Below, piece after piece: positions 7,091 through 14,636 of a stretch of DNA of 40,687 nt. The DNA lies in the NCBI GenBank assembly GCA_964535715.1, contig CAZHUO010000013.1, positions 1 through 40,687 of the forward strand, in the 5' to 3' direction. The DNA comes from CAZCCC01 sp964535715 (lineage in GTDB: Bacteria; Patescibacteriota; Patescibacteriia; Buchananbacterales; UBA6539). How positions within the stretch are numbered: position 1 is the first letter of the stretch; each line of letters opens with the position of its first letter. Under the pieces are notes generated by a model. That model ran no database searches. It saw nothing but the letters and a program-made list of their open reading frames with translations, and was not told where the DNA came from. The translations under genes and the position numbers were made by a program.

Positions 7091-7119
7091 AGCCGCTTAT
7101 ATTTTAAGCGGCTGTTTTT
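7091..7119. terminator. Rho-independent terminator, probably for both strands
   Basis: AGCCGCTTA pairs with TAAGCGGCT around a five-base loop, followed by GTTTTTT on the plus strand. On the minus strand it lies just beyond the stop codon of the 7128-7820 methyltransferase, where the following T-run is weaker (TGTTTTGTTT). Confidence 0.65.
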
Positions 7120-7127
7120 TAAAATAT

Positions 7128-7820
7128 TCATTTTTTTGCAACTACAAACAGCCTCGGCTCTTTTTTTGGCTTCTTTATCCTTTTGTCAAAAGAAGAATAT
7201 ATGCCAATTAAGTTTAAACCGCTCTTTTTTAAAGCAGAGGCAATCTCAAATATAGAAAAAAGGCGTTCTTTGTGGTTTTCTTTAAAAACTTTGTTTCCTT
7301 TTTTAAATTCAATATCAACATGCCAAAATTTATTCTTTATTCGGTTTCTATAAACCACATTATGTCTTTGCATTTCTTTTGGCAATTTTTTATAAATAGT
7401 ATTGAAGTCAAAAAAAATTCCGTTTTCGCCAAGATGTAAATAAATTTTTTTAAAAGCCTTTGTCAATTCCTTTTCTTTAGTCAAATAATTAATTGAGTCA
7501 AAAGTTGAAGTTATGATATTATATTTTTTCCCGGTATTTAAATTCAAAAAATCCTGATTATAAAACTTGATTTTTTTATTTTTGCTTTTGGCAATTTTAA
7601 GCATCTCTGCTGATTTATCAGCTCCTTCAATTAATTGGCAAGCGCTTTTCAATTCAGAAATCAATTTGCCCGTGCCACAGGCTAAATCCAAAAGCTTAAC
7701 TTTTCTGATTTTATTTTCGCTGATTATTTTTTTAATAAAAAATACATACCGCTTATGGAAATCGGAATTATGAACATTATTATAGATAAAAACGTAATTT
7801 TTATAGATATTGCTTTTCAT
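7128..7820 (-). CDS. Class I SAM-dependent methyltransferase
   Basis: 230 residues. VKLLDLACGTGKLISEL (residues 41-57) is motif I of the SAM-binding Rossmann fold. IEGADKSAEMLKIA gives the acidic end of strand 2 with the adjacent helix, and YNIITSTFDSINYL gives the motif IV/V region. The C-terminal part (KNKFWHVDIEFKKGNKVFKENHKERLFS) resembles the extra antiparallel sheet of methyltransferase-11/25-type proteins that modify small molecules. The substrate cannot be inferred. It stands alone, with a terminator downstream. It shares only the fold with the methyltransferase at 737-1201. Confidence 0.85.
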   Translation of the reverse strand: MKSNIYKNYVFIYNNVHNSDFHKRYVFFIKKIISENKIRKVKLLDLACGTGKLISELKSACQLIEGADKSAEMLKIAKSKNKKIKFYNQDFLNLNTGKKYNIITSTFDSINYLTKEKELTKAFKKIYLHLGENGIFFDFNTIYKKLPKEMQRHNVVYRNRIKNKFWHVDIEFKKGNKVFKENHKERLFSIFEIASALKKSGLNLIGIYSSFDKRIKKPKKEPRLFVVAKK

Positions 7821-7914
7821 ATATTAATAATGGCAACAATCAAAAAAAGATCATTTAAACTCATTTAAAGAGTTTTTATATAAACCCAAGACTTAAGGCT
7901 TTAACAAAAGCTCT

Positions 7915-8139
7915 CTACTGAATTTCCATTACCTGCCCTTCAACGGTTTTTCCCGAAGGAAGCAAAATTATAAAATTCTCATTTTCCTCTTTTCCCAAAA
8001 TTGCCTCGCCGATCGGCGAAAGAAAGGATATTCTTCCAATTTTCGGATCAACGTCTGCCGAACCGACAATTTGTAAGTTCTGCAGTTTGTCGTTGATTTT
8101 AATTTTAATTTTACTGCCGATGGTTATTTTGCTGGACAT
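7915..8139 (-). CDS. Stand-alone GreA/GreB C-terminal domain protein
   Basis: 74 residues that match the FKBP-like C-terminal domain of GreA/GreB almost end to end: GSKIKIKIN, LQIVGSADVDPKIGRISFLSPIGEAIL, GKEENENF and LPSGKTVEGQVMEI. The DP-x-x-G-x-I-S-x-x-SPIG-x-A-(I/L)-(L/M)-G signature is intact. The coiled-coil that inserts into the RNA polymerase secondary channel is missing, so it should resemble Rnk-type factors that bind polymerase without stimulating cleavage (inferred from family knowledge). A diverged paralogue lies at 2805-3038. It starts 96 nt upstream of nothing on its own strand and is likely transcribed alone. Confidence 0.85.
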   Translation of the reverse strand: MSSKITIGSKIKIKINDKLQNLQIVGSADVDPKIGRISFLSPIGEAILGKEENENFIILLPSGKTVEGQVMEIQ

Positions 8140-8191
8140 ATTTGTTTAGTGAATTGTAGTTAGTAATTAGCTGCTGGCGTATAAAGTGGGA

Positions 8192-8219
8192 TTGACACCA
8201 TTTCTCAAAGTCCTATAAT
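8192..8219 (+). promoter_or_regulatory. Strong promoter of a candidate sRNA
   Basis: TTGACA (8192-8197), a 16-base spacer and TATAAT (8214-8219). Transcription should start near 8226, exactly where a long stem-loop begins. No open reading frame with a ribosome site follows on this strand before the terminator at 8411-8440. Confidence 0.8.
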
Positions 8220-8225
8220 ACAAAA

Positions 8226-8440
8226 GCGACTTAACCCAGAACCATTTTTAATTAAATCCATTCACGATTTAATAACATGATAAAATGGTGCGGGATAAAT
8301 TTCCTAATGACGTCGCAAGAAACAAAGTGACCTGCCCGGTCACTTTGTTTCATTTACCGGTATTTTAAACTTTCTTTTTTTAAAAAAAATTTAAAATCTA
8401 ATTTAAGCAAAAAACCGCCTTAAATGGCGGCTTTTATTTT
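8226..8440 (+). ncRNA. Candidate structured small RNA, about 215 nt
   Basis: A consensus promoter upstream and an intrinsic terminator at the end bound a transcript with no clear ORF. The 5' part folds into a long rod closed by GCGAC/GTCGC (8226-8230 with 8312-8316), with inner helices CCC/GGG, ACCATTTT/AAAATGGT and ATTAAATC/GATTTAAT. A second perfect 13-bp hairpin pairs AAACAAAGTGACC with GGTCACTTTGTTT (8320-8350, loop TGCCC). The rod has some likeness to 6S RNA but I do not recognise a family. As GGTGCGGGA also occurs in other intergenic repeats here, a transcribed repeat element is the main alternative. Confidence 0.5.
8411..8440. terminator. Bidirectional terminator
   Basis: CCGCC and GGCGG (8415-8419, 8426-8430) form the stem, with CTTTTATTTT after it on the plus strand and TTTTTTGC after it on the minus strand. 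It can end the plus-strand sRNA and the minus-strand small ORF that converge here. Confidence 0.75.
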
Positions 8441-8524
8441 GAGGGTGAAAAAATTTAGCGCTTGAAACACAGCCCCTGACATACAAGGGTAATACCTCCA
8501 ATAATTGTCTATTTTTTGGTTCAT
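8420..8524 (-). CDS. Possible 34-residue small protein
   Basis: An ATG at 8524 lies 11 bases after AAGGAG and opens a frame beginning MNQKIDNYWRYYPCMSG. It stops inside the loop of the shared terminator. A TTGACC box about 55 bases upstream has no good -10 partner. The peptide is short and matches no family I know. An inverted repeat GCTTGAAA/TTTCAAGC (8460-8467, 8529-8536) spans most of it. It could equally be chance. Confidence 0.25.
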   Translation of the reverse strand: MNQKIDNYWRYYPCMSGAVFQALNFFTLKIKAAI

Positions 8525-8693
8525 GTGATTTCAAGCTCCTTATTTAATTTCAGATTAATTTATTTATTATATTAGGTCAATAACTCAATTTTGGATAAAC
8601 TGTGCAAAGCTTGGGGATTAAGTTGATAATGTAATAATTTTGGCTAATATTCGTCTAATTTAGTAGTAGACTAATTAATTTCTATCAAAATAT

Positions 8694-8722
8694 TTGACAA
8701 TTTGGCATATTTGAGATAAATT
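8694..8722 (+). promoter_or_regulatory. Promoter of the MFS leader transcript
   Basis: TTGACA (8694-8699), 17 bases and TAAATT (8717-8722, four of six). It starts a roughly 240-base leader before the exporter gene. An imperfect dyad GTCTA...TAGAC lies just upstream (8653-8671) and could be an operator. Confidence 0.6.
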
Positions 8723-8748
8723 ATACAGTTATTGATTTAACAATTATT

Positions 8749-8871
8749 ATGAAAATTAATTACCAAAATTTGACTTTAAAAATGACTGGCAGCCACATGG
8801 TTGACGGCAGACTTTTAGTTGCCGCAAATTTGGTCTGCCCAAGCAAATTTTGGTATAAATATATAACTTAA
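8749..8871 (+). CDS. Putative 40-residue leader peptide of the MFS attenuator
   Basis: Reads MKINYQNLTLKMTGSHMVDG, continues RLLVAANLVCPSKFWYKYIT and stops between attenuator segments 2 and 3. It has no Shine-Dalgarno, but weak or absent ones are common in this window. Its codons run through the two RNA segments whose pairing decides whether the terminator forms, which is the arrangement of ribosome-mediated attenuators. The peptide has no run of one amino acid, so control by ribosome stalling (for example by a translation inhibitor) fits better than control by one charged tRNA. That part is inference. Confidence 0.45.
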   Translation: MKINYQNLTLKMTGSHMVDGRLLVAANLVCPSKFWYKYIT

Positions 8872-8930
8872 ATTTAAAAAGTAATATATACCAAAACATC
8901 CTTGGGCAGAGCAACCCAAGGATGTTTTTT
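8801..8930 (+). promoter_or_regulatory. Four-segment transcription attenuator ahead of the MFS exporter
   Basis: Segment 1, TTGACGGCAGAC (8801-8812), pairs with segment 2, GTCTGCCCAA (8833-8842). Segment 2 can instead pair with segment 3: TCTGCCCAAG (8834-8843) with CTTGGGCAGA (8901-8910), extended by TTTTGGTATA (8848-8857) with TATACCAAAA (8887-8896). Segment 3 also forms the terminator arm: AACATCCTTGGG (8895-8906) with CCCAAGGATGTT (8915-8926), followed by a run of T's. Helices 1:2 plus 3:4 stop transcription and 2:3 allows it. Confidence 0.75.
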
Positions 8931-8967
8931 GACAATAAAATTTGATAAACTTAAAAAGGAGACAACA

Positions 8968-10158
8968 ATGATTAAAAAAACAATTAGAACCTATCTTGGA
9001 TTACATCTGGCATTCAGTATGGCACATTCTTTTTTAATGGGAACTTATGTTTTATTTTTAGTCAGCAAAGGATTAAATTTTTTTGAAGTCAGTCTTGTAA
9101 ATTTTTTCTATATGGCTTCTCTGTTTTTATTTGAAATTCCCACAGGAGCAGTTGCCGATATATTCGGCAGAAAATTTTCCTATGTTGCTGGGCTGTTTTT
9201 CAGCGCCGCAAGCTTTTTTGCCTATTATTTATCCGACAATTTTTGGCAGTTTATCTTTTGTGAAATCATTTTGGCATTTTCATCCAGTTTGATTTCCGGC
9301 GCTTTTGATGCTTGGTTTGTCGACAGTATCCACTACTACGGTTTCAGTGGCGACCTGAAAAAAATCTTTGGCCAAAAAATCAGAGTGATTCAATTTGCCC
9401 AAATCCCTTCAGCCCTTTTAGGAGGATATTTGGCATTAAGCAATTTGGCTTGGCCTTGGCTAGCCAGTGCTGTTTGTACTTTTTTTGTTGCAATCATCGC
9501 TTTGGTTTTAATGAAAGAAGAATACTTCATTAAAAAACCGAAAAAATTTCTGCAAAATCTCAAACAGATAAAAACTATTGCCAAAGATAGCATTAGCTTG
9601 GGAATAAAAAACAAAAATCTTTTCTGGTTGATTCTAACAAGCTGCACCCTGATTTTTTGTCTGCAGCCGCTTAACATGTATTGGTCAGTCAGGTATGAGC
9701 AAATGCTTGGAGGCAGAGAATTTATTGGAATAATCTGGGTTGGTATTGTCTTGTCTGTTGCATTGGGTGCGGAGTTAAGCAACCGAATATTATCAAGAAT
9801 GTTTAAAAAAACCAGCAGCAGTATTTTAGCAAGCCAGCTGGCAACGATTTTTGCCATTATTGCTTCTGTTATTTTCCCCTGGGTTGGCATTTCCATTTTC
9901 TTTTTCCTACTGCATGAAACCGGCAGAGGAATGACTAATCCGCTAGTAGAAAATTATCTGCATAAGCATGCGCAGTCCGATAAAAGGGCAACCATTGTTT
10001 CTTTTAAAAGCATGATAACCCAGGGCGGAGCGGCAGTCGGCCTTTTGGTTTTTGGCCTACTTGCCAAAACTCTCGGCATCAACCAGACCTGGCTTATTGC
10101 CGCGCTTGTCTTACTGCTTACAACGCCTATGGTGTTAAAGCTTAAAGACAGCCAATAA
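8968..10158 (+). CDS. MFS multidrug/antibiotic exporter-like transporter
   Basis: 396 residues from the ATG behind AAAAAGGAGACAACA. An upstream in-frame ATG at 8902 falls inside the terminator and is rejected. About twelve hydrophobic segments are visible. GAVADIFGRKFSY after the second segment is the MFS motif A (G-x-x-x-D-x-x-G-R-K/R), and a basic loop lies near the middle (EYFIKKPKKFLQN). It resembles the efflux branch of the superfamily, including macrolide- and tetracycline-type exporters, but the substrate is unknown. It is the only gene after the leader attenuator and has its own terminator, so it is a single-gene unit controlled by transcript read-through. That supports export of something that affects translation, as an inference. 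Confidence 0.85.
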   Translation: MIKKTIRTYLGLHLAFSMAHSFLMGTYVLFLVSKGLNFFEVSLVNFFYMASLFLFEIPTGAVADIFGRKFSYVAGLFFSAASFFAYYLSDNFWQFIFCEIILAFSSSLISGAFDAWFVDSIHYYGFSGDLKKIFGQKIRVIQFAQIPSALLGGYLALSNLAWPWLASAVCTFFVAIIALVLMKEEYFIKKPKKFLQNLKQIKTIAKDSISLGIKNKNLFWLILTSCTLIFCLQPLNMYWSVRYEQMLGGREFIGIIWVGIVLSVALGAELSNRILSRMFKKTSSSILASQLATIFAIIASVIFPWVGISIFFFLLHETGRGMTNPLVENYLHKHAQSDKRATIVSFKSMITQGGAAVGLLVFGLLAKTLGINQTWLIAALVLLLTTPMVLKLKDSQ

Positions 10159-10162
10159 ACTA

Positions 10163-10196
10163 AAGGCACGAGAATTTTCTTGTGCCTTCTTTTTCT
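10163..10196 (+). terminator. Intrinsic terminator of the MFS gene
   Basis: AAGGCACGAGAA pairs with TTCTTGTGCCTT (12 bp, one G-U) and is followed by CTTTTTCT, a few bases beyond the stop codon. Confidence 0.85.
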
Positions 10197-10201
10197 ATAA
10201 A

Positions 10202-10367
10202 AATAAAGGGTATTAAACCGCGGAGTCCCGCACCTTAATTAAAACATACAAGACGGGATCCTTGATTTTTCACTCCGCCAAAGGCGAAGGATTAATTGGG
10301 ACAAGTCGTTGACGCGTCAAAGCTGGATAATTACAGCTTGTTTCCCTCGCCTTACGTCGCCAATAAA
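10202..10367. repeat. Dispersed intergenic repeat, short copy
   Basis: Bases 10202-10323 match 14637-14758 closely (about 122 bp: AATAAAGGGTATTAAACCGC through GACGCGTCAAAGC). The tail CTTACGTCGCCAATAAA (10351-10367) matches 15004-15020. It contains CGCCAAAGGCG and the palindrome TTGACGCGTCAA. The other copy has about 218 extra bases between the two conserved parts. Confidence 0.8.
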
Positions 10368-10381
10368 ATATATAAAAACCT

Positions 10382-12301
10382 TTAGAAGCCCCCACCTCCG
10401 CCGCCGCCTCCTCCTCCACCGCCTCCGCCGCCAAAGCCGGAACTACTGCCGGGTGCGCGTGAAGCGGAACTTATTGAACCGGCAAAAGCGCCTCCCAAAG
10501 AACCGGCAAAAGCGCCTACATGGGCAGCAGAAAAACCGCTGCCACTATACCAAATTGGCGAATAAGGACTGCCTTCTTTTTGAAGTTTTGCAAAAACATC
10601 GGCAAATTGTTCGGCCCACTTGTTTTCAACGTCTAATGCCAAAGCATAAGGCAGAAATTTTTCAAAAAGCTCCGGCGTTTTTTCAGGCGGATTATGAAAA
10701 TTCATCCGATCTTTTTCAGTGACAGTTAAAAACCACACGAAACCTTCGATATAATCCAAAATTTCTTGTCCTTTTTTCGTTCTAGCCGGAATTAAAAAAA
10801 AGAAAATTGAATTAATTATCATCAGCAAAATTATTATTGCAATCATGCCGCTTCCGGTCATGTCAAATAAAATTTTTATTACATATATTTCCGCACCAAT
10901 AAACGGTATTGAAAAAAGTGTGAGAAAAATTGCCGGGAAAACACCAAAAATACTGTCACTTACTTTTTTCCAGGCAGTAATTACTGCAAAAATAAGAGCG
11001 CTAACACCAAGTGTCCATATTGAAAGCCAAAAGGAAAGAAATACAATTGGCACTAGTAATGCCCGATTAAATATTAAAACTGAGAATACAACAACGGCGG
11101 TAATCGCCAAGCCAAATACAAAAAATTTCCAATTGGTGGAAAAATACTCTTTATTATATCTGCTTTTAAGTAAATCTTTCAGCTCCTTACTGGCGGCAGA
11201 AATATCCTCATAATTTTTATTTTTAATTTCAATTTCATTTTTTTCCTCGGAAAAAAGTTCATCAAGCATTTTGGCTTCTTCGTCGTTAAGCTTCCCAGAA
11301 TCAGTACTCTTAATTATTTTGTAATGGCTTTTTGTTTTATCGATTTTCAAATAACCCTTTATCGCCATGTTAATCAAATTCGCAATAAAAACCTTATTAT
11401 CGTAGCCCATCTTTTTTATATACCTGACTGCGGCCGGTGAAAGATCAACAGGCGGATCATATTGGGGAATAATTGTTCCTTTTTTTGGATCATTACCGAA
11501 TTTTAGCCAAACAATTACATAATATAAAATTAAAATAAGTATTCCAATCAAGCCGACAATTACATATATATTATCTTGTATATAATAATCCGTTTTTTCC
11601 TGCTGGGTGGGCTGTCCAACAATTCCCTTGGGCCAGCCGACGACAATTGTTAATCCTTCATACGCTTTTAGTGGTGCATTGGTTTCAAAATATGGCTTGT
11701 TATCTAAAATTTCCGAAGTAAAATTTTTATCTTGCGATTTTGTTTTACCGGTAAATCCGTCCAGCTTAATTTGATCGGCCGTAATCCCTTCTGGCAAAGT
11801 GACTGTAACCGAAGCTTTATCTATTGGAAAAATCCAGCCCTGGCCGGTGACATTCCAATAAAGCTCGTCATGATCTTCAAAAAATCCAAGCTGTCTGGTT
11901 GTTTGATAAACCAAAGTATAAGTATATTGGCCGCTTGGTATATAAACATTTTTGTCGCCCATATAAATTCTAACTCCATTATTTAGCGATTCCGTCCAAT
12001 AGCCTATTTTTTTACCATCCCTTTTTACATCCAAAATTTCAAAGCCGACATTATATTTAAGGCCAAAATTATCTTTATAGCTGGTGGGAAAATCCCGATA
12101 TACTCCCCTTTTTATTTCTTGTCCCAAAGCGTTAACCGTAATATTTTCAGCAACAATTAAAGAGCCATCCAAATTGACGGCAATTTCACTTGAAAAATTA
12201 AGGATTCTTTCCTGACCAAACGATTGGGCTAAAACATTTTGACCAAAAAATAAAACAAAAGCCGAAAATAATAATGCGATAATTGCGATTTTTTTAAACA
12301 T
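10382..12301 (-). CDS. DUF2207-type membrane protein with glycine-rich tail
   Basis: 639 residues. A signal peptide (residues 1-25, ending NVLAQS) leads to an extracytoplasmic beta-rich domain (ITVNALGQEIKRGVYRDFP, LYWNVTGQGWIFPI), typical of the DUF2207 family. A transmembrane segment follows near residues 245-265, then a cytosolic helical region with PVDLSPAAVRYIKKMGYD, then three or four membrane segments around residues 395-510. The C-terminus is GSGFSAAHVGAFAG followed by a run of glycines, the usual DUF2207 ending. The function of the family is unknown. It lies 22 nt downstream of the deiminase-like gene on the same strand, so the two probably form an operon for cell-surface products. 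Confidence 0.85.
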   Translation of the reverse strand: MFKKIAIIALLFSAFVLFFGQNVLAQSFGQERILNFSSEIAVNLDGSLIVAENITVNALGQEIKRGVYRDFPTSYKDNFGLKYNVGFEILDVKRDGKKIGYWTESLNNGVRIYMGDKNVYIPSGQYTYTLVYQTTRQLGFFEDHDELYWNVTGQGWIFPIDKASVTVTLPEGITADQIKLDGFTGKTKSQDKNFTSEILDNKPYFETNAPLKAYEGLTIVVGWPKGIVGQPTQQEKTDYYIQDNIYVIVGLIGILILILYYVIVWLKFGNDPKKGTIIPQYDPPVDLSPAAVRYIKKMGYDNKVFIANLINMAIKGYLKIDKTKSHYKIIKSTDSGKLNDEEAKMLDELFSEEKNEIEIKNKNYEDISAASKELKDLLKSRYNKEYFSTNWKFFVFGLAITAVVVFSVLIFNRALLVPIVFLSFWLSIWTLGVSALIFAVITAWKKVSDSIFGVFPAIFLTLFSIPFIGAEIYVIKILFDMTGSGMIAIIILLMIINSIFFFLIPARTKKGQEILDYIEGFVWFLTVTEKDRMNFHNPPEKTPELFEKFLPYALALDVENKWAEQFADVFAKLQKEGSPYSPIWYSGSGFSAAHVGAFAGSLGGAFAGSISSASRAPGSSSGFGGGGGGGGGGGGGGGF

Positions 12302-12322
12302 ATTTTTAATTATTTATTTTAA

Positions 12323-13660
12323 TTATGCAAAAATTTCTGATGATGATTTATTATCCTGCCTTGCCAAAACATTTGAAATGCAATGGACATTTCCTTTAAT
12401 AACATGGCTAAAATCTCTAACCGGAATAGGCTTATAGCCAAGTTGCTGATAGGTTTTAAATGCTTGCAAGCCCTTTTCTTTTAAGTCCTTTTCCGCTATT
12501 GCTTGGCTGTTTTTAAAATCTCCATTAACTTCGGTCGGAAAAACAGGGAAAATAATTTTCTTTTCGCCGGTTATTTTATCGACAAACGGAATGGCATTTA
12601 CTGAGGAATAACTATTATCTAAATCATTTTGAGTTATATCAATATTTTTTACTTGATAACCCAAAGCTTCCAGCTGAGATTGTTGAAAGCGGAGTTTTTT
12701 TGCGGCATCTGAATTATCATCAATCTTATTTAACGCCGCTTTTTTATCAGCCAAAATAATGAAAGATTGATCAATGTGCGGCATAAATTCGGATTGGAAA
12801 CCATTACCCATAACTACTACTTCAGCACCTCCAAATTGTTTCGAAATCATCTTAGCAATTTCACTAATGGTTTTTTCATCCTTTTTTTGTTGATAATAAT
12901 ATTGGGTATCAATTAAATCATCATAACCGATAAAAATTCGCAACCCATCTTCAGTTTGATCAAAAGTCACATTACCTCCTTCGAAAAAAAATGGGGCTTC
13001 TAAAACCCCTTGCTTTCCAAATGTTTGCTCAATTAATTTTCTTCTTGAAGTGATTCTCTTGTTAGTTGCTGGATTTTCTTTTGTAATTGCAGTTAATGGC
13101 ACAATAAATTTTTCTTCGCCGTTGACTGAGACTGCTTCACCCAAATCTTGCGCCCAGGCCTCTATCATGCCTGAATCATCACTTGCTTGATGATAATTAG
13201 CTCGATCAGCTAATCCCATTTCAGCAATCATTTTTTCTGTTCTTAATCTGTCAGCCGGTGAAACAATAATTTCAATTTGTGTATACTTTGGTAAATTTTT
13301 TAATAAATCATTATAAAGATTTTTTAAATATGGCGTAACTTCACTTATATCATCGCTTTCCTTTTTTTCACCTTCTTTATTGGTATTAGGAATTGAAATT
13401 AAAATTTTATCCATTACTCGCTGATATTCCGGAACAACAGTTACTTCATTTTCATTTTTTGATTCCTTGATGATAATTTGATCTGACAGCGATTCTGAAC
13501 TAATACTCGCAATTCCCGCCTTGGCTTCGTTACTCAAAGCTAAAGTACCAAAAGCGGTAGCCGCTATTTTCAAAAAATCTCGTCTAGAAACCTCCTGACC
13601 TTCCGGTTTTTTCGGCTTTTCGGTCTCGGATTCAGGAATATATCCTTTTTCTCTAAACAT
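12323..13660 (-). CDS. Tat-exported agmatine-deiminase/PAD-fold protein
   Basis: 445 residues. The N-terminus carries a twin-arginine signal (SRRDFLKIAATAFGTLAL, residues 25-42). The mature part has the guanidino-group-modifying enzyme motifs: WAQDLG with D172, FFEGGN (E227), PHIDQ with H295 and D297, and GNVHCISN with H426 and the nucleophilic C427. These match agmatine deiminase and bacterial peptidylarginine deiminase, so the catalytic set is intact. It would release ammonia from agmatine or an arginine derivative outside the membrane, or citrullinate a surface protein. An AAAGGA site precedes the ATG. DUF2207 follows 22 nt downstream. Tat-dependent export of this fold is unusual and suggests an external substrate. 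Confidence 0.8.
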   Translation of the reverse strand: MFREKGYIPESETEKPKKPEGQEVSRRDFLKIAATAFGTLALSNEAKAGIASISSESLSDQIIIKESKNENEVTVVPEYQRVMDKILISIPNTNKEGEKKESDDISEVTPYLKNLYNDLLKNLPKYTQIEIIVSPADRLRTEKMIAEMGLADRANYHQASDDSGMIEAWAQDLGEAVSVNGEEKFIVPLTAITKENPATNKRITSRRKLIEQTFGKQGVLEAPFFFEGGNVTFDQTEDGLRIFIGYDDLIDTQYYYQQKKDEKTISEIAKMISKQFGGAEVVVMGNGFQSEFMPHIDQSFIILADKKAALNKIDDNSDAAKKLRFQQSQLEALGYQVKNIDITQNDLDNSYSSVNAIPFVDKITGEKKIIFPVFPTEVNGDFKNSQAIAEKDLKEKGLQAFKTYQQLGYKPIPVRDFSHVIKGNVHCISNVLARQDNKSSSEIFA

Positions 13661-13731
13661 ATTTCATAATTCCTTTTTGATATTATTAATAAATTAATAA
13701 TCTGCATATTAATAATAACAGTAAATTAAAT

Positions 13732-13757
13732 AAAAAATAAGCCCCCTAGAAAGGCTT
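13732..13757 (-). terminator. Terminator of the secreted-protein gene
   Basis: On the minus strand AAGCC and GGCTT pair around the TTTCTAGGG loop, followed by ATTTTTTATTT. It overlaps the stop codon of the 13756-14535 gene and separates it from the deiminase gene. Confidence 0.6.
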
Positions 13758-14535
13758 ACTTTACGGTTGTGGACGTTTCGTCGATTATTTCCGCGGGCGG
13801 AATATAAACGACAAACATAGTTTCCGTGCCATCCGTATAGGAAAATTGGAGACAAACATTGTTGAGATCTTTGCAATCGCCGCGCGTACTCATTGTAGTC
13901 TTGCCTTTTGACTTTGTCTCATAAATTTCCGGCTCATCGGTTTCGGTGTAGTTATTGCCCTCTTTCTTAAGATTACGGATTTCGGTTCCCGTCTCCAGAA
14001 TGCCTGAATGGTTGAAAAAATAATATTTCAGCGACTTGACTTTAATATCCGCTTGTCCCTGATTTTCAACCATATAGGCTACAACAAACTGAAAAGGGAA
14101 TTTCGGATTGACACCGTAAAAGGACGAATATGATTCCTTTTTGGCATCAGTGACTTTTATTGTCAGCCTGCCGTCAGTTAATTCCTGACCAAGTCCTCCC
14201 CTAAATGCCTTGCCGGTAAAATCGGAAGGCTGAAAAACTTCTACTATATCTTCCGATTTTTCTTTATAAATTATTACAACATCGCCGGGCTTCATATTTT
14301 TTTGTTTTTTTATTAACCAAGAAGATAATCTTTCTATGTCTTCATCGGACAGAGAATCAATACTTGGCGTTTCTCCCGGCTCTACCCAGGCTATAGCCGG
14401 ATCATTAATGTCGTCAGGCAATTCAATGTTTCCTATCCTTTCACCGGCATATGCGCTTGAAATGATTGCCATAAAAAACACAGACAAAAAAAACAGGCAC
14501 TGCACCACACTTTTTTCATAAACTCTTTTCATCAT
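13756..14535 (-). CDS. Secreted protein of unknown function
   Basis: 259 residues with a clear Sec signal peptide (VVQCLFFLSVFFMAIISSAYAG, cleavage near residue 30). The mature part has an acidic N-terminal region and then a beta-rich domain (LTIKVTDAKKE, PFQFVVAYMVENQG, KVKSLKYYFFNHSG) that resembles DUF4352-like immunoglobulin-fold lipoprotein domains, though no lipobox cysteine is present at the cleavage site. Two cysteines (RGDCKDLNNVCLQF) could form a disulfide. Base composition is richer in G and C than its neighbours (for example GCCGTCAG and CGCGCGT stretches), a hint of recent acquisition. It has its own terminator. Confidence 0.7.
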   Translation of the reverse strand: MMKRVYEKSVVQCLFFLSVFFMAIISSAYAGERIGNIELPDDINDPAIAWVEPGETPSIDSLSDEDIERLSSWLIKKQKNMKPGDVVIIYKEKSEDIVEVFQPSDFTGKAFRGGLGQELTDGRLTIKVTDAKKESYSSFYGVNPKFPFQFVVAYMVENQGQADIKVKSLKYYFFNHSGILETGTEIRNLKKEGNNYTETDEPEIYETKSKGKTTMSTRGDCKDLNNVCLQFSYTDGTETMFVVYIPPAEIIDETSTTVK

Positions 14536-14636
14536 CGTCTTTCTCCTATTTTTTTAATGAACATCAAAATTTAGTGATACTTTATCACTAGCTTTTTTTT
14601 ACTCTAATTTCGTCAATTTGTCAAAAAATTAGAATA

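Noticed and set aside
8902..8967. Upstream start for the MFS exporter
   Set aside because: The codons lie in the terminator hairpin. AAAAAGGAGACAACA directly precedes the ATG at 8968.
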